Shown here in pieces: positions 21,278 through 29,739 of a DNA stretch of 64,000 bases; within the stretch, counting starts at the first letter, position 1; every line of letters begins with the position of its first letter. The notes beneath the pieces are model-generated. The model was not told the DNA's origin. It ran no database searches and saw only the letters and a list, made by a program, of their open reading frames with translations. The DNA is from Microlunatus panaciterrae (GTDB taxonomy: Bacteria > Actinomycetota > Actinomycetes > Propionibacteriales > Propionibacteriaceae), in NCBI RefSeq assembly GCF_016907535.1, contig NZ_JAFBCF010000001.1, positions 1,116,001 to 1,180,000 of the forward strand, written 5' to 3'. The position numbers were made by a program, and so were the translations under genes.

Positions 21278-22966
21278 GTGAAGGCACGCAAGCTACTTGC
21301 GATTCCTGTCATCGCTGCTGCACTCGTCATGAGCGCGTGCAACAGCGGCGGAGGAGGAGGAAACGGGACAGGCGGCACTGAACCCACGCAGAAGCCCATT
21401 ACCGCCCAAGACATCAACAAGCAGGACCGAGCCAGCCTGCAGCAGGGCGGCGAGCTCCGTCAGGCCATCAGCGAGTTCGGTGACAACTGGAACCCGCTCA
21501 ACGTGAACGGCAACAACGCCGACATGTCGGCGGTTCGCAACCCGATGTCCGTGTCCTTCTGGGACTTCGACGAGAAGGGCGTCCCGACCGCCAACAAGAA
21601 CTTCCTCCTGGAGGCCAAGGGCAACGGGGCCACCCCGCTGGTCGTCACCTACAAGCTCAACCCCGACGCCAAGTGGAACGACGGCTCGCCGATCGACGTC
21701 GACGACTTCATCGCGACCTGGAAGGCGTGCAACGGCCAGAACAAGAAGTTCGAGTGCGTCAGCACCCAGGGCTACGACGCGATCACCGACATCAAGGCGG
21801 GCGCCGACAAGTTCGAGGTCATCATGTCCTACAAGGGTGCCTACCCGGACTGGACCTCCACCTTCGGCTCGGTGCTGAAGGCCGAGTCGGTCAAGGACCC
21901 GGAGACCTTCAACAAGGGCTGGTCCAAGCTGAACATGGACTGGTTCGCCGGTCCCTTCGTGCTGGACAACTTCGACCAGACGCAGAAGGTGCTGACCGAG
22001 AAGCCGAACTCGAAGTGGTGGGGCGACAAGCCGCTGCTGGACAAGCTGACGTTCCGCGCGATCTCGCCTGACGCCACGGCTGCCGCCTACGTCAACAACG
22101 AGATCGACACCTTCGACATCGGTCCGGACCCGGACGCCTACGCGCGGGCGAAGACCGTCGCCGACGGCGAGATCCGTGCCGCTGCCGGGCCGAACTTCCG
22201 GCACTTCACCTTCAACCAGAAGTCCGGCCTGGTGCAGGACAAGGCCGTTCGTCAGGCCATCGTCCGCGGCCTTGACCGTGCAGCGATAGGCGTCTCGGAC
22301 CTGGCCGGTATCGACTGGCCGGCCCGTCCGCTGAACAACCACATCTTCATGGAGAACCAGGACGGCTACGTCGACAGCGCCAAGGCGACCGGGCTCGACT
22401 TCGACCCGGCGAAGGCCAAGTCCGATCTTGACGCGGCCGGCTGGAAGGCGGGCGCCGACGGCACCCGGGAGAAGGACGGCAAGAAGCTCGAGGTCAAGTT
22501 CTCGCAGTTGAGCGGGGTCCCGGTCTCGGAGAACGAGGCCCTCCAGGCTCAGAAGATGCTGGCTGAGATCGGCATCAAGCTCGACATCGTCGATGTCCCG
22601 ATCGCGAAGTTCCAGGACGGAACGCTGCTCTCCCAGGGCGAGTTCGACATCGTCGCCTTCTCCTGGATCGGCACCCAGTACCCGTTCTCCAGCATCAAGC
22701 AGATCTACGGCACGGATCAGGAGAGCAACTACAGCAAGGTCTCCATCCCCGAGGTCGATGACCTGATCAAGAAGATCGACGTCGAGAACGACCCGAAGAA
22801 GCGCATCGACCTGGCCAACCAGGCCGACAAGCTCCTCTGGGAGGACGTCAACACCCTGCCGCTGTACCAGCGTCCCGAGCTGATCGCGGTCAAGTCCAAG
22901 CTCGCCAACTTCGGCGCGGTCGGTCTGAGCACCACCCGCATTGAGAACGTGGGCTACATGAAGTGA
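21278..22966 (+). CDS. Extracellular solute-binding lipoprotein, family 5
   Basis: A 562-residue receptor for the adjacent ABC importer. A lipoprotein signal peptide (MKARKLLAIPVIAAALVMSAC) ends in the lipobox VMSAC at C21, followed by a Gly-rich linker. The body has the SBP_bac_5 pattern: LNPDAKWNDGSPIDVDDFIATWKA, AGPNFRHFTFNQ and VRQAIVRGLDRA. GTG start with GGAGGAAAT about 6 bases upstream. It is the last gene of the transporter cluster and is followed by a strong hairpin. The ligand (peptide or oligosaccharide) cannot be told. Confidence 0.92.
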   Translation: MKARKLLAIPVIAAALVMSACNSGGGGGNGTGGTEPTQKPITAQDINKQDRASLQQGGELRQAISEFGDNWNPLNVNGNNADMSAVRNPMSVSFWDFDEKGVPTANKNFLLEAKGNGATPLVVTYKLNPDAKWNDGSPIDVDDFIATWKACNGQNKKFECVSTQGYDAITDIKAGADKFEVIMSYKGAYPDWTSTFGSVLKAESVKDPETFNKGWSKLNMDWFAGPFVLDNFDQTQKVLTEKPNSKWWGDKPLLDKLTFRAISPDATAAAYVNNEIDTFDIGPDPDAYARAKTVADGEIRAAAGPNFRHFTFNQKSGLVQDKAVRQAIVRGLDRAAIGVSDLAGIDWPARPLNNHIFMENQDGYVDSAKATGLDFDPAKAKSDLDAAGWKAGADGTREKDGKKLEVKFSQLSGVPVSENEALQAQKMLAEIGIKLDIVDVPIAKFQDGTLLSQGEFDIVAFSWIGTQYPFSSIKQIYGTDQESNYSKVSIPEVDDLIKKIDVENDPKKRIDLANQADKLLWEDVNTLPLYQRPELIAVKSKLANFGAVGLSTTRIENVGYMK

Positions 22967-23002
22967 TCACTGGTCGCGCCTGATCGGCGCATCAGCGACG
23001 AA

Positions 23003-23035
23003 GATGGGGCCGGTGGTCAGACCACCGGCCCCATC
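23003..23035 (+). terminator. Terminator hairpin after the transporter operon
   Basis: A perfect 15-bp stem (23003-23017 with 23021-23035) closes on a 3-base loop. It follows the binding-protein stop by 37 bases and faces the convergent FGE gene, so it probably stops both transcripts. Confidence 0.8.
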
Positions 23036-23075
23036 TGCATGCCCGGCGAGACTTCCGCCCGCCGCCGGGTGCCGG

Positions 23076-24101
23076 TCAGCCGTCGGCGGCGAGTCGGAAG
23101 CCGGTGTGGCCCAGCGAGGAGTCCGGCGTCGTCTGCGTCCTCGCGGCGACCCGGTAGCGGTTGCAGTAGGACCGGTGGCACAGGTAGGAGCCGCCGCGGA
23201 CCACCCGGGCCCGGCCGTAGCGCGGCCCACGCGGGTCGATCCTGGTCTCCGGTCGATGATGGCGGTGCCAGGTCGGGGAGAACCAGTCCCCCGTCCACTC
23301 CCACACATTGCCCGAGCTGCCGTACACCCCGTAGCCGTTGGGAGGGAACGCATCCACCGGAGCCGTACCGAGATAGCCGTCCTCGGCGGTGTTGTGGGAC
23401 GGGAAGGCGCCCTGCCAGATGTTGGCCCGGTGGCTCCCGCCAGGGGTGAGCTCGTCGCCCCAGGGATAGCTGGCCCGCTCGAGGCCACCGCGGGCGGCTT
23501 TCTCCCACTCGGCCTCGGTGGGCAGTCGCTTGCCGGCCCAGTCCGCGTAGGCGACCGCGTCGTTCCAGGAGACATGGACCACCGGATGGTCGGGAAGACC
23601 GGCCAGATCCGACCCGGGACCGAACGGCGACTGCCAGGTGGCGCCGCGCACCCCTCGCCACCAGGGTGCGCCGGGCACGGTCCCTTCGATCAGCCGGGGC
23701 GCAGCCTCAGCCCCGAGCAGCCCGGCGAACACGAACGACCAGCCGAACCGCTCCGCCTCGGTGCGGAAGTCGGTGGCTGCGACGAAGCGGGCGAACTGTG
23801 CATTGGTCACGGGGAACTTGTCGATCCAGAAGGTCGATATCCCCACCTGGCGTACCGGTCCCTCCCCGTCGGCGGGGAAGGCGTCGGACGACTCAGAGCC
23901 CATCCAGAACTCCCCGGCGGGGATCTTCACCATGCCGTCCCTCGACGGCGTGGCCGCCAAGGCACTCGGTGGCGAGGCGACCTGGGACGCGCCAACCCGG
24001 GGGGCGGCCAGATCGGCGGCCGGCAGGTCCGCAGTGGCGTCCCTGCGTGGCGCGCAGTAGCAGTGCGCGCCAGCGCTCTGGGCAGGCTCTCTGTCGTTCA
24101 C
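23076..24101 (-). CDS. Formylglycine-generating enzyme (sulfatase activator)
   Basis: A 341-residue oxygen- and copper-dependent enzyme that oxidises the active-site cysteine of sulfatases to formylglycine. The FGE fold runs from GEFWMGSES to the C-terminus. The catalytic cysteine pair is C308 and C313 in LCHRSYCNRYR, the bacterial FGE pattern, in contrast to FGE-like proteins that lack these cysteines. GNVWEWTGDWF and GHTGFRLA are family hallmarks. A 55-residue N-terminal tail with HCYC is unusual and of unknown role. GTG start. It is divergent from the sulfatase at 24163, its likely substrate. Confidence 0.92.
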   Translation of the reverse strand: MNDREPAQSAGAHCYCAPRRDATADLPAADLAAPRVGASQVASPPSALAATPSRDGMVKIPAGEFWMGSESSDAFPADGEGPVRQVGISTFWIDKFPVTNAQFARFVAATDFRTEAERFGWSFVFAGLLGAEAAPRLIEGTVPGAPWWRGVRGATWQSPFGPGSDLAGLPDHPVVHVSWNDAVAYADWAGKRLPTEAEWEKAARGGLERASYPWGDELTPGGSHRANIWQGAFPSHNTAEDGYLGTAPVDAFPPNGYGVYGSSGNVWEWTGDWFSPTWHRHHRPETRIDPRGPRYGRARVVRGGSYLCHRSYCNRYRVAARTQTTPDSSLGHTGFRLAADG

Positions 24102-24162
24102 ACCTCATGATCGTACGTGCCCGCAGCGGAAGGTCGAGAGGCCGCCAGTAAGGTGCTGAGAC

Positions 24163-25587
24163 GTGACCTCTCCGACGGCACCCGACCTCATCTTCATCAT
24201 GGCCGACGACCACGCCGCCCATGCCATCAGCTGCTACGGCAGCAAGATCAACAGCACGCCCAACCTCGATCGGCTCGGCCGCGAGGGGATGCGCTTCGAC
24301 AACTGCTTCTGCACCAACTCGATCTGTGCGCCCAGCCGGGCGTCGATCCTGACCGGCACCTACAACCATGTCAACGGTGTCACGACGCTGCACACCCTCT
24401 TCGACGCGGCTCAGCCCTCCTTCCCCGGGCTGCTGCAGCAGAGCGGATACCAGACGGCCATCTTCGGCAAGTGGCATCTCGGGCACGGCCCGGAGCACGA
24501 CCCGCAGGGCTTCGACGACTGGCAGATCCTTCCCGGGCAGGGCGACTACCACAACCCGAAGATGATCAATGCCGATGGCGAGACCATCGTCGCCGGCTAC
24601 GCCACCGACATCATCACCGATCTGAGCCTGGACTGGCTCGAGCAACGAGACCCGGACCGGCCGTTCTGCCTGCTGGTCCATCACAAGGCCCCGCATCGCC
24701 GCTGGGAGCCCGATCAGCAACATGCCGAGCTCTATGCCGACGAGCACATCCCCCAGCCAGTCACCTTTGCCGACGACTACTCCGACCGGAGCAACGCTGC
24801 CACAGCAGCACGGATGCGGGTCGACCGCGACCTCACGCCCGACGACCTCAAGGGTGAGGTGCCGGAGCAGTTGGACGCCGCTACCGCCGCCGACTGGAAG
24901 TATCAGAGCTACATCAAGGACTATCTGCGCTGCGTCGCCTCCATCGACGACAACGTCGGCCGAGTGCTCGACTATCTCGATGATCATGGGCTGAGCGACA
25001 CGACGATGGTGGTGTACACCTCCGACCAGGGTTTCTTCCTCGGTGATCATGGCTGGTTCGACAAACGGTTCATCTACGAGCAGTCGCTGAGAATGCCCCT
25101 GCTGGTGCGCTATCCGGCCGAGGTCCCGGCCGGGTCGACCTGTACGGCCCTGACGGTCAACGTGGACTTCGCCCAGACCTTCCTCGATCTCGCGGGTGTC
25201 CCGGCGCCGGACCGGATGCAGGGCAGCAGCCTGCGCCCGCTGCTGCGGGGGGAGAGACCAACCGACTGGCGGGACACCGTCTATTACCGCTACTGGGAAC
25301 ACGATGACGCCGACCACGGCGTGTGGGCGCACTACGGCATCCGTACGGATCGCTACAAGCTCGTGTACTACTACTCCGACGGTCTGGGGCTGCCGGGTAC
25401 GTCGGATCGACGGTTTGCCCCCGAGTGGGAGCTGTTCGACCTCGAGCGGGACCCAGACGAGCTGCACAACGTCTACCACCGGCCGGACTATCGCGAGGTG
25501 CGGGAGGTGTTACGGGCCGAACTGCGTACCCAGCAGACGACCCTGGCCGACCGGCCGCACCCGGACGAGCTCGAAAATCAGGAGTAG
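24163..25587 (+). CDS. Type I (formylglycine) sulfatase
   Basis: A 474-residue alkaline-phosphatase-superfamily enzyme that hydrolyses sulfate esters. The modification motif is C55-A-P-S-R followed by ASILTG, matching CxPSR. The metal ligands DD in FIMADDH and D/H in [18 protein letters not shown] are visible, as is FGKWHLGHG. There is no signal peptide, so it is probably cytoplasmic and acts on imported sulfated sugars or small sulfates. GTG start with TAAGGT 8 bases upstream. Its last 10 bases overlap the convergent beta-propeller gene. Length and motifs resemble choline-/glycan-sulfatase-like members; substrate unresolved. Confidence 0.92.
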   Translation: MTSPTAPDLIFIMADDHAAHAISCYGSKINSTPNLDRLGREGMRFDNCFCTNSICAPSRASILTGTYNHVNGVTTLHTLFDAAQPSFPGLLQQSGYQTAIFGKWHLGHGPEHDPQGFDDWQILPGQGDYHNPKMINADGETIVAGYATDIITDLSLDWLEQRDPDRPFCLLVHHKAPHRRWEPDQQHAELYADEHIPQPVTFADDYSDRSNAATAARMRVDRDLTPDDLKGEVPEQLDAATAADWKYQSYIKDYLRCVASIDDNVGRVLDYLDDHGLSDTTMVVYTSDQGFFLGDHGWFDKRFIYEQSLRMPLLVRYPAEVPAGSTCTALTVNVDFAQTFLDLAGVPAPDRMQGSSLRPLLRGERPTDWRDTVYYRYWEHDDADHGVWAHYGIRTDRYKLVYYYSDGLGLPGTSDRRFAPEWELFDLERDPDELHNVYHRPDYREVREVLRAELRTQQTTLADRPHPDELENQE

Positions 25588-26447
25588 GCGACGTAGGCGA
25601 ACCGGTCGCTGTCCGGCGCCCAGCTGTTGACGTTGATGGTGCCCTGGCCGCCGAAGAAGGCGACGACGTCGGTGCAGGGGCCACCCGACGGGGACATCGA
25701 CCGCAGGATGACGTCCTTGTCCGCCGGATGGCCCTGCACACCTGGCGGGTAGCTCAGGTAGAGCAGCACCTGTCCGTCGGGCGACGGATGCGGGAACCAG
25801 TTGACCCGTTCGTCGTCGGTGAGCTGCTCCAGGTCCGAGCCGTCGGGCCGCATCCGGAAGAGCTGGGCGTGCCCCGGGGTCTGGGCCGCATACTCGGAGT
25901 TGAAGTAGATCCAGCTTCCGTCCGGGCTGAACTCCGGACCGTCCGACGGCGCCGGAAAGTCGGTTACTCGGGTGTCGGGGCCGCCGGCGGCCGGGATGGT
26001 GAAGATGCTCGCTCGGCCGAACTCCTTGCCCTGGTACGGTTCCACGCCGACGTAGGCGAGGGTGGTGCCGTCGGGCGAGATGCCGTGCAGGAAGTACCTG
26101 AACGGCGCGTCGTGTTCGTTGGACACCCGACGAGGTGCACCGCCCACGAGCGGCACCGCATAAAGGTGCCCGTCGTTGGCCGAGACGTACACCGTGTCTC
26201 CGTCAGGTGAGAGAACATGATCGTTGTTGACCCCGGGCACCTCACCGAGGTCGATGGGCGTCCAGTCCCCACCGTCCACCGGGACCGCGAACAGCAGGCC
26301 CTCGGAGTTGATGATCAGTCGCTCGCCGTCCGGCGTCCAGTTCGGTGCCTCGAAGTGGCGATCGGTCGACTCGAAGACCAACGTCGACTCGCCGGTGCTG
26401 AGCGAATGGGTCAGGAGCTGGGCCCGCCGGGCGCTGTCAGAAGTCAC
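25578..26447 (-). CDS. TolB-like WD40/PD40 beta-propeller protein
   Basis: A 289-residue protein made almost wholly of PD40 repeats: [51 protein letters not shown] and [13 protein letters not shown], giving about six blades. There is no signal peptide, unlike true TolB. The GTG at 26447 is my choice; a GTG at 26483 would add 12 basic residues. Such proteins often bind or process oligosaccharides or serve as scaffolds. The 10-base overlap with the sulfatase gene suggests long co-residence. It reads away from a large repeat array. Confidence 0.75.
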   Translation of the reverse strand: MTSDSARRAQLLTHSLSTGESTLVFESTDRHFEAPNWTPDGERLIINSEGLLFAVPVDGGDWTPIDLGEVPGVNNDHVLSPDGDTVYVSANDGHLYAVPLVGGAPRRVSNEHDAPFRYFLHGISPDGTTLAYVGVEPYQGKEFGRASIFTIPAAGGPDTRVTDFPAPSDGPEFSPDGSWIYFNSEYAAQTPGHAQLFRMRPDGSDLEQLTDDERVNWFPHPSPDGQVLLYLSYPPGVQGHPADKDVILRSMSPSGGPCTDVVAFFGGQGTINVNSWAPDSDRFAYVAYS

Positions 26448-26510
26448 CTGCCCATTGTCCAGCCGGCGCCGTACCCGCCTCACCCGGGTCCTGCGCCCCT
26501 CTAAGCGCGT

Positions 26511-26834
26511 CCCCTGAGCCTTGTCGAAGGGCCGTGCCCTGAGCCTGTCGAAGGGCCGTGCCCTGAGCCTGTCGAAGGGCCGTGCCCTGAGCCTGTCGAA
26601 GGGCCGTGCCCTGAGCCTGTCGAAGGGCCGTGCCCTGAGCCTGTCGAAGGGCCGTGCCCTGAGCCTGTCGAAGGGCCGTGCCCTGAGCCTGTCGAAGGGC
26701 CGTGCCCTGAGCCTGTCGAAGGGCCGTGCCCTGAGCCTGTCGAAGGGCGCTCTTCGACAAGCTCAGAGCGCGGAGGCGCGGAAGCCCCCAGTGAACGCGC
26801 CCTGAGCTTGTCGAAGGGCACGCTCAGAGCGCGG
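26511..26834. repeat. 24-bp tandem array of the GCCCTGAGCCTGTCGAAGGGC element
   Basis: Ten head-to-tail copies of a 24-bp unit (core GCCCTGAGCCTGTCGAAGGGC plus CGT) run from 26511 to 26748; the first is degenerate and nine are identical. An inverted variant (GCTCTTCGACAAGCTCAGAGC) follows at 26749-26769, and another direct copy at 26797-26819. The array lies between two divergent gene starts. Because 24 is a multiple of three, both strands remain open, but the resulting peptides (ALSLSKGR repeats) are not credible genes. Confidence 0.92.
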
Positions 26835-26842
26835 CTGGTGCC

Positions 26843-26848
26843 TACACT
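26843..26848 (+). promoter_or_regulatory. -10 element of the small lipoprotein gene (leaderless)
   Basis: TACACT ends 6 bases before the ATG at 26855, with no ribosome binding site, as expected for a leaderless mRNA. It abuts the repeat array. Confidence 0.5.
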
Positions 26849-26854
26849 CGAAAC

Positions 26855-27199
26855 ATGACTGGACGGCGACGGGGACTCGCTCTGGCTGTCGTCGGGGTCG
26901 CCCTGACGGCGTCGGCATCGTGCCAGTCTGCCAACATCAGCGAGAAGGATGCCTACGCGATCGGCTGCCCCGCCATCGACACCGTGATCGCGACGGGTTC
27001 TCTCGGAAGCAAGGCGGTGGTCGCGGGGCTGAAGGGGCTGCGGTCGAGTTCTGAGGTGTCCGCTGAGACCAGGAGCTGGCTGGACGCAGCCATCGGCCTG
27101 CTCGAGTCCGCCAACCCGGATGCCCTGCCACCGAAGGCCAAGAGGGTCCTCCTCGACGGCTGCGCGCACAACGGGCACCCGCTGCAGAACCTCACCTAG
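26855..27199 (+). CDS. Small putative lipoprotein
   Basis: A 114-residue exported protein. A basic start and hydrophobic stretch (RRRGLALAVVGVALTASASC) end in a lipobox-like ASASC at C23. The mature part is helical, with two further cysteines (GCPAID and DGCAHN) that could form a disulfide. No family recognised. It appears monocistronic behind a leaderless promoter. Confidence 0.65.
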   Translation: MTGRRRGLALAVVGVALTASASCQSANISEKDAYAIGCPAIDTVIATGSLGSKAVVAGLKGLRSSSEVSAETRSWLDAAIGLLESANPDALPPKAKRVLLDGCAHNGHPLQNLT

Positions 27200-27250
27200 C
27201 CGAGTCCGCGAGCGGGGGACCGCCGCTCGCAGAAAGCGAGCAGGCCTGAG

Positions 27251-27916
27251 TCAGCGACCCAGACCCGCGCGGTCGACCTTCCGATGGAACCGCATCCCAC
27301 CCAGGCCGCCGAGGATCGCGCCGATCAGGCTCACCACGACCACGCCGACCGCAGTCACGATGCCGGCTGTGGTGAGTGTTCCCTCGTTGACCGGGATGCG
27401 CGGGAAGCCGTTCAGCCGGGCGAGCACGTCGTAGTTCTGGCCGGCCAGGACTCCAAGGATCGCCACGACGATGGCGATGACGATCGCCCACAGCCAGACA
27501 GCGACGCCCTGCCGGAGGCCGTTGAAGCGGGACATCCTTCCGGCGACGTACCCACCGCAGTAGTAGGCGATGAAGATGACGACCAGCAGGATGATCCCGC
27601 CGGTCAGCCCGACCGTCTGGACGTTGGCGGTGTCGGTGGACTTGGGGAGGTCCTGGGTGGTCAGGCCGAGCGCTGCGCCGGTTCCGGCCACCAGCGCCGT
27701 CAGGATCACAGCGGTGCCGGTCGCCGTCAACCAGCCGAAGAAGGCGGCGCCCACCTTGATCCCACCGAACGCTTCCTTCTCGCGGGCCACGACCGCCCGC
27801 CGGTCCTCGGTGACGGGGACGACCGTCTCCTCCGCTGGGCGGCCCGTAGGTGGGGTCGTCCGATCTCCGGCCGGTGTGCGGCCCTTGCCCTCGTCGGGGT
27901 TGGTCGTCGAGCTCAT
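27251..27916 (-). CDS. Four-helix membrane protein of unknown function
   Basis: A 221-residue protein: a polar 60-residue N-terminus, then four hydrophobic segments (about residues 62-85, 107-128, 145-165, 185-205). YYCGGYVAGRMSRFNGLRQG after the second helix is a motif I have seen in other actinobacterial membrane proteins with no assigned role. The ATG at 27916 has GGAGGAAT 5 bases upstream, which decides the start over a longer frame. An inverted repeat at its promoter (28007-28029) hints at regulation. Confidence 0.72.
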   Translation of the reverse strand: MSSTTNPDEGKGRTPAGDRTTPPTGRPAEETVVPVTEDRRAVVAREKEAFGGIKVGAAFFGWLTATGTAVILTALVAGTGAALGLTTQDLPKSTDTANVQTVGLTGGIILLVVIFIAYYCGGYVAGRMSRFNGLRQGVAVWLWAIVIAIVVAILGVLAGQNYDVLARLNGFPRIPVNEGTLTTAGIVTAVGVVVVSLIGAILGGLGGMRFHRKVDRAGLGR

Positions 27917-28006
27917 GTCATTCCTCCAAGTCTCACCGGGTGGCCGCGCTGGTTGCGGGCCCCCATTCAGGCCTGCCCCCTCTGTACCCATTCCCGGGTT
28001 TCTTCT

Positions 28007-28029
28007 GCCGTCAGTGTAGGGCTGACGGC
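28007..28029 (-). promoter_or_regulatory. Palindrome overlapping the -10 of the membrane-protein gene
   Basis: GCCGTCA (28007-28013) and TGACGGC (28023-28029) are perfect inverted 7-mers. TACACT on the minus strand (28013-28018) fits a -10 element and lies between the arms, so a bound repressor would block RNA polymerase. The rest of 27917-28172 shows nothing else I can name. Confidence 0.45.
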
Positions 28030-28172
28030 CAAGGGGGTCGCTGCGCCTCTCCGCTTCCACGCAACGCCTTCTTGTGGCGGGTTCGATCCCTGAAGCTGTC
28101 ATTCCCACCACCTGTTCTTCGCGGAGATGTCACAGTGGGGGTGCGGGCGTCGCCGCAGTCAGGAGGGACCTC

Positions 28173-29522
28173 ATGGGTCGTTCAGTCGTGATCGGTGCCA
28201 GCCTCAGCGGTCTCTTCACGGCGGTCGCGCTGCAGCAGCTCGACGGCGAGACATTGATCATCGAGCGGGACCTGCTCTCCGCTGCGTCGGCGCTCCCCAG
28301 GTCCGGTGTTCCCCAGGGCCGACATCCGCACGTCTTCCTCTACCGGGGCCTGCTCGCTGCAGAACAGCTGCTGCCGGGCCTGGGCGATGATCTGATCGCG
28401 GCTGGCGCCATTCCGTTCAACACCGGTGACCTGCCCTGGCTGAGTGAGGACGGCTGGTTGCCGACCGGTCGGCCAGGCTTCGAAGTGCTCTCTGCTACCC
28501 GACCGCTGTTCGAGGAGGTCGTTCGACACAGAGTGCTGACGCTGCCCGGCGTACAGCTGAGGGAGGGGGCCCGGGTGTCGGAGCTGCGCCGGGACGATGG
28601 TCGGTGGGACGTCGATCTGGCCGACGGGGGCAGTGTCCCTGCCGACCTCGTCGTCGACGCCTCCGGACGGTCGTCTCGGCTGTCGGTGTGGCTGACCCGG
28701 CTCGGCGTCACCGTACCCGAACCGACCGAGATCGATGCCGGCGTCGGGTACGCAACCAGGATGTACCAACCGGACCGAGAGCCCGACGACTGCCCCGGGC
28801 TGGTGCTCGCCTCGAACCCGACGACCCTGGCCGGCGGGATGGCGCTGCGTGTCGAGCAGGGCCGGTGGCTGATCTGCGCGCTGGGCTTCGGCACTCGGCG
28901 CCCGCCCCGGGACGAGTCCGAGTTCCATGACTTCTTGGCGACCCTGCCCGATCCGGTGCTTGCGGACCTGGCTGCTCGGTGGCGAGCCCTCGGCGACGTC
29001 CAGCTGCATCGCCAGACCGGGAACGTGCGCCGCCGGTTCGAGCGTTGCCGCGACTGGCCGGCCAGGCTGCTCGCGGTCGGTGACGCCCTCTGCGCCTTCG
29101 ACCCGATCTACGGTCAGGGCATCACCGTCGGGGCCTGCCAGGCACTGCTGCTCCGGGATGCGTTCACGGCCGGCTTCACCCCGGCAGCCAGCCGCAGGCT
29201 GCAACGACGGATGGCCGGTCCCGTACGGACACCGTGGGACATCGCCACGTCGGAGGACCTGCGATTCCCGACCAGCCGAGGGCACCAGACCGCAGTGCAG
29301 TCACTGCTCGGCAGCTGGGCACGGGAGGTGGGACGCCTGGCGGTCCACGGGGACCGACGCGCGGCGGACGTCCTGGGGCGGGTCTATCACCTGGTGTCGA
29401 CACCGCTGCTGCTGGCTCACCCGGCGCTGGTCGTTGCGGTGGCACGCAGCCGGCTGTTCGGCCCAGGCACCCCCGCCGCTCGGCCGGCGGTGCTGGACAG
29501 CCTGGTCGGCTATCCCCCCTGA
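28173..29522 (+). CDS. FAD-dependent monooxygenase/oxidoreductase
   Basis: A 449-residue flavoprotein with an N-terminal Rossmann motif VVIGASLSGLFTAVALQQL, where a Ser replaces the middle glycine of GxGxxG. VVDASGRSSRLSVWL is the second FAD/NAD-contact motif and VGDALCAFDPIYGQGITVG the flavin-ribityl GD motif. SGVPQGRHPHVFLYRGL near residue 40 is typical of an actinobacterial subgroup related to squalene/geranylgeranyl-type oxidases. The ATG at 28173 has AGGAGGG upstream. It converges on the ferredoxin gene with only 10 bases between. That ferredoxin may supply electrons, but family members normally use NAD(P)H directly. Confidence 0.8.
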   Translation: MGRSVVIGASLSGLFTAVALQQLDGETLIIERDLLSAASALPRSGVPQGRHPHVFLYRGLLAAEQLLPGLGDDLIAAGAIPFNTGDLPWLSEDGWLPTGRPGFEVLSATRPLFEEVVRHRVLTLPGVQLREGARVSELRRDDGRWDVDLADGGSVPADLVVDASGRSSRLSVWLTRLGVTVPEPTEIDAGVGYATRMYQPDREPDDCPGLVLASNPTTLAGGMALRVEQGRWLICALGFGTRRPPRDESEFHDFLATLPDPVLADLAARWRALGDVQLHRQTGNVRRRFERCRDWPARLLAVGDALCAFDPIYGQGITVGACQALLLRDAFTAGFTPAASRRLQRRMAGPVRTPWDIATSEDLRFPTSRGHQTAVQSLLGSWAREVGRLAVHGDRRAADVLGRVYHLVSTPLLLAHPALVVAVARSRLFGPGTPAARPAVLDSLVGYPP

Positions 29523-29532
29523 CGCGGGCGGC

Positions 29533-29739
29533 TCAGTCCGGGGTGACCATGAGACGCAGTGCTCTGGTCGGGCACTCCTTGGCCGCGCGACGGGCCAGCG
29601 CGAGCAGGTCGGGCCGGATCCTGCTGGTGTGCAACACCGGGTAACCCCACTCGTCCAGGTCGATGACCTCGGGCAGCCAGGCCGCGCACAGACCGTGCCC
29701 GGTGCAGGCGGTCGGATCCACCTTCAGATCGATGCTCAT
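29533..29739 (-). CDS. Small single-cluster ferredoxin
   Basis: A 68-residue acidic protein with C12-x5-C18 (ACTGHGLCA) and C56-P (KECPTRAL), the spacing of [3Fe-4S] ferredoxins that serve P450s and other oxidoreductases in actinobacteria. His at the usual second-cysteine position supports a 3Fe cluster. Its ATG overlaps the stop of the NuoF-like gene (ATGA), so it is the last, translationally coupled gene of the electron-transfer operon. Confidence 0.88.
   Translation of the reverse strand: MSIDLKVDPTACTGHGLCAAWLPEVIDLDEWGYPVLHTSRIRPDLLALARRAAKECPTRALRLMVTPD

Noticed and set aside
26437-26805. Open frames on both strands across the 24-bp array
   Set aside because: They exist only because the period is a multiple of three; composition is pure repeat and neither has a proper start context.
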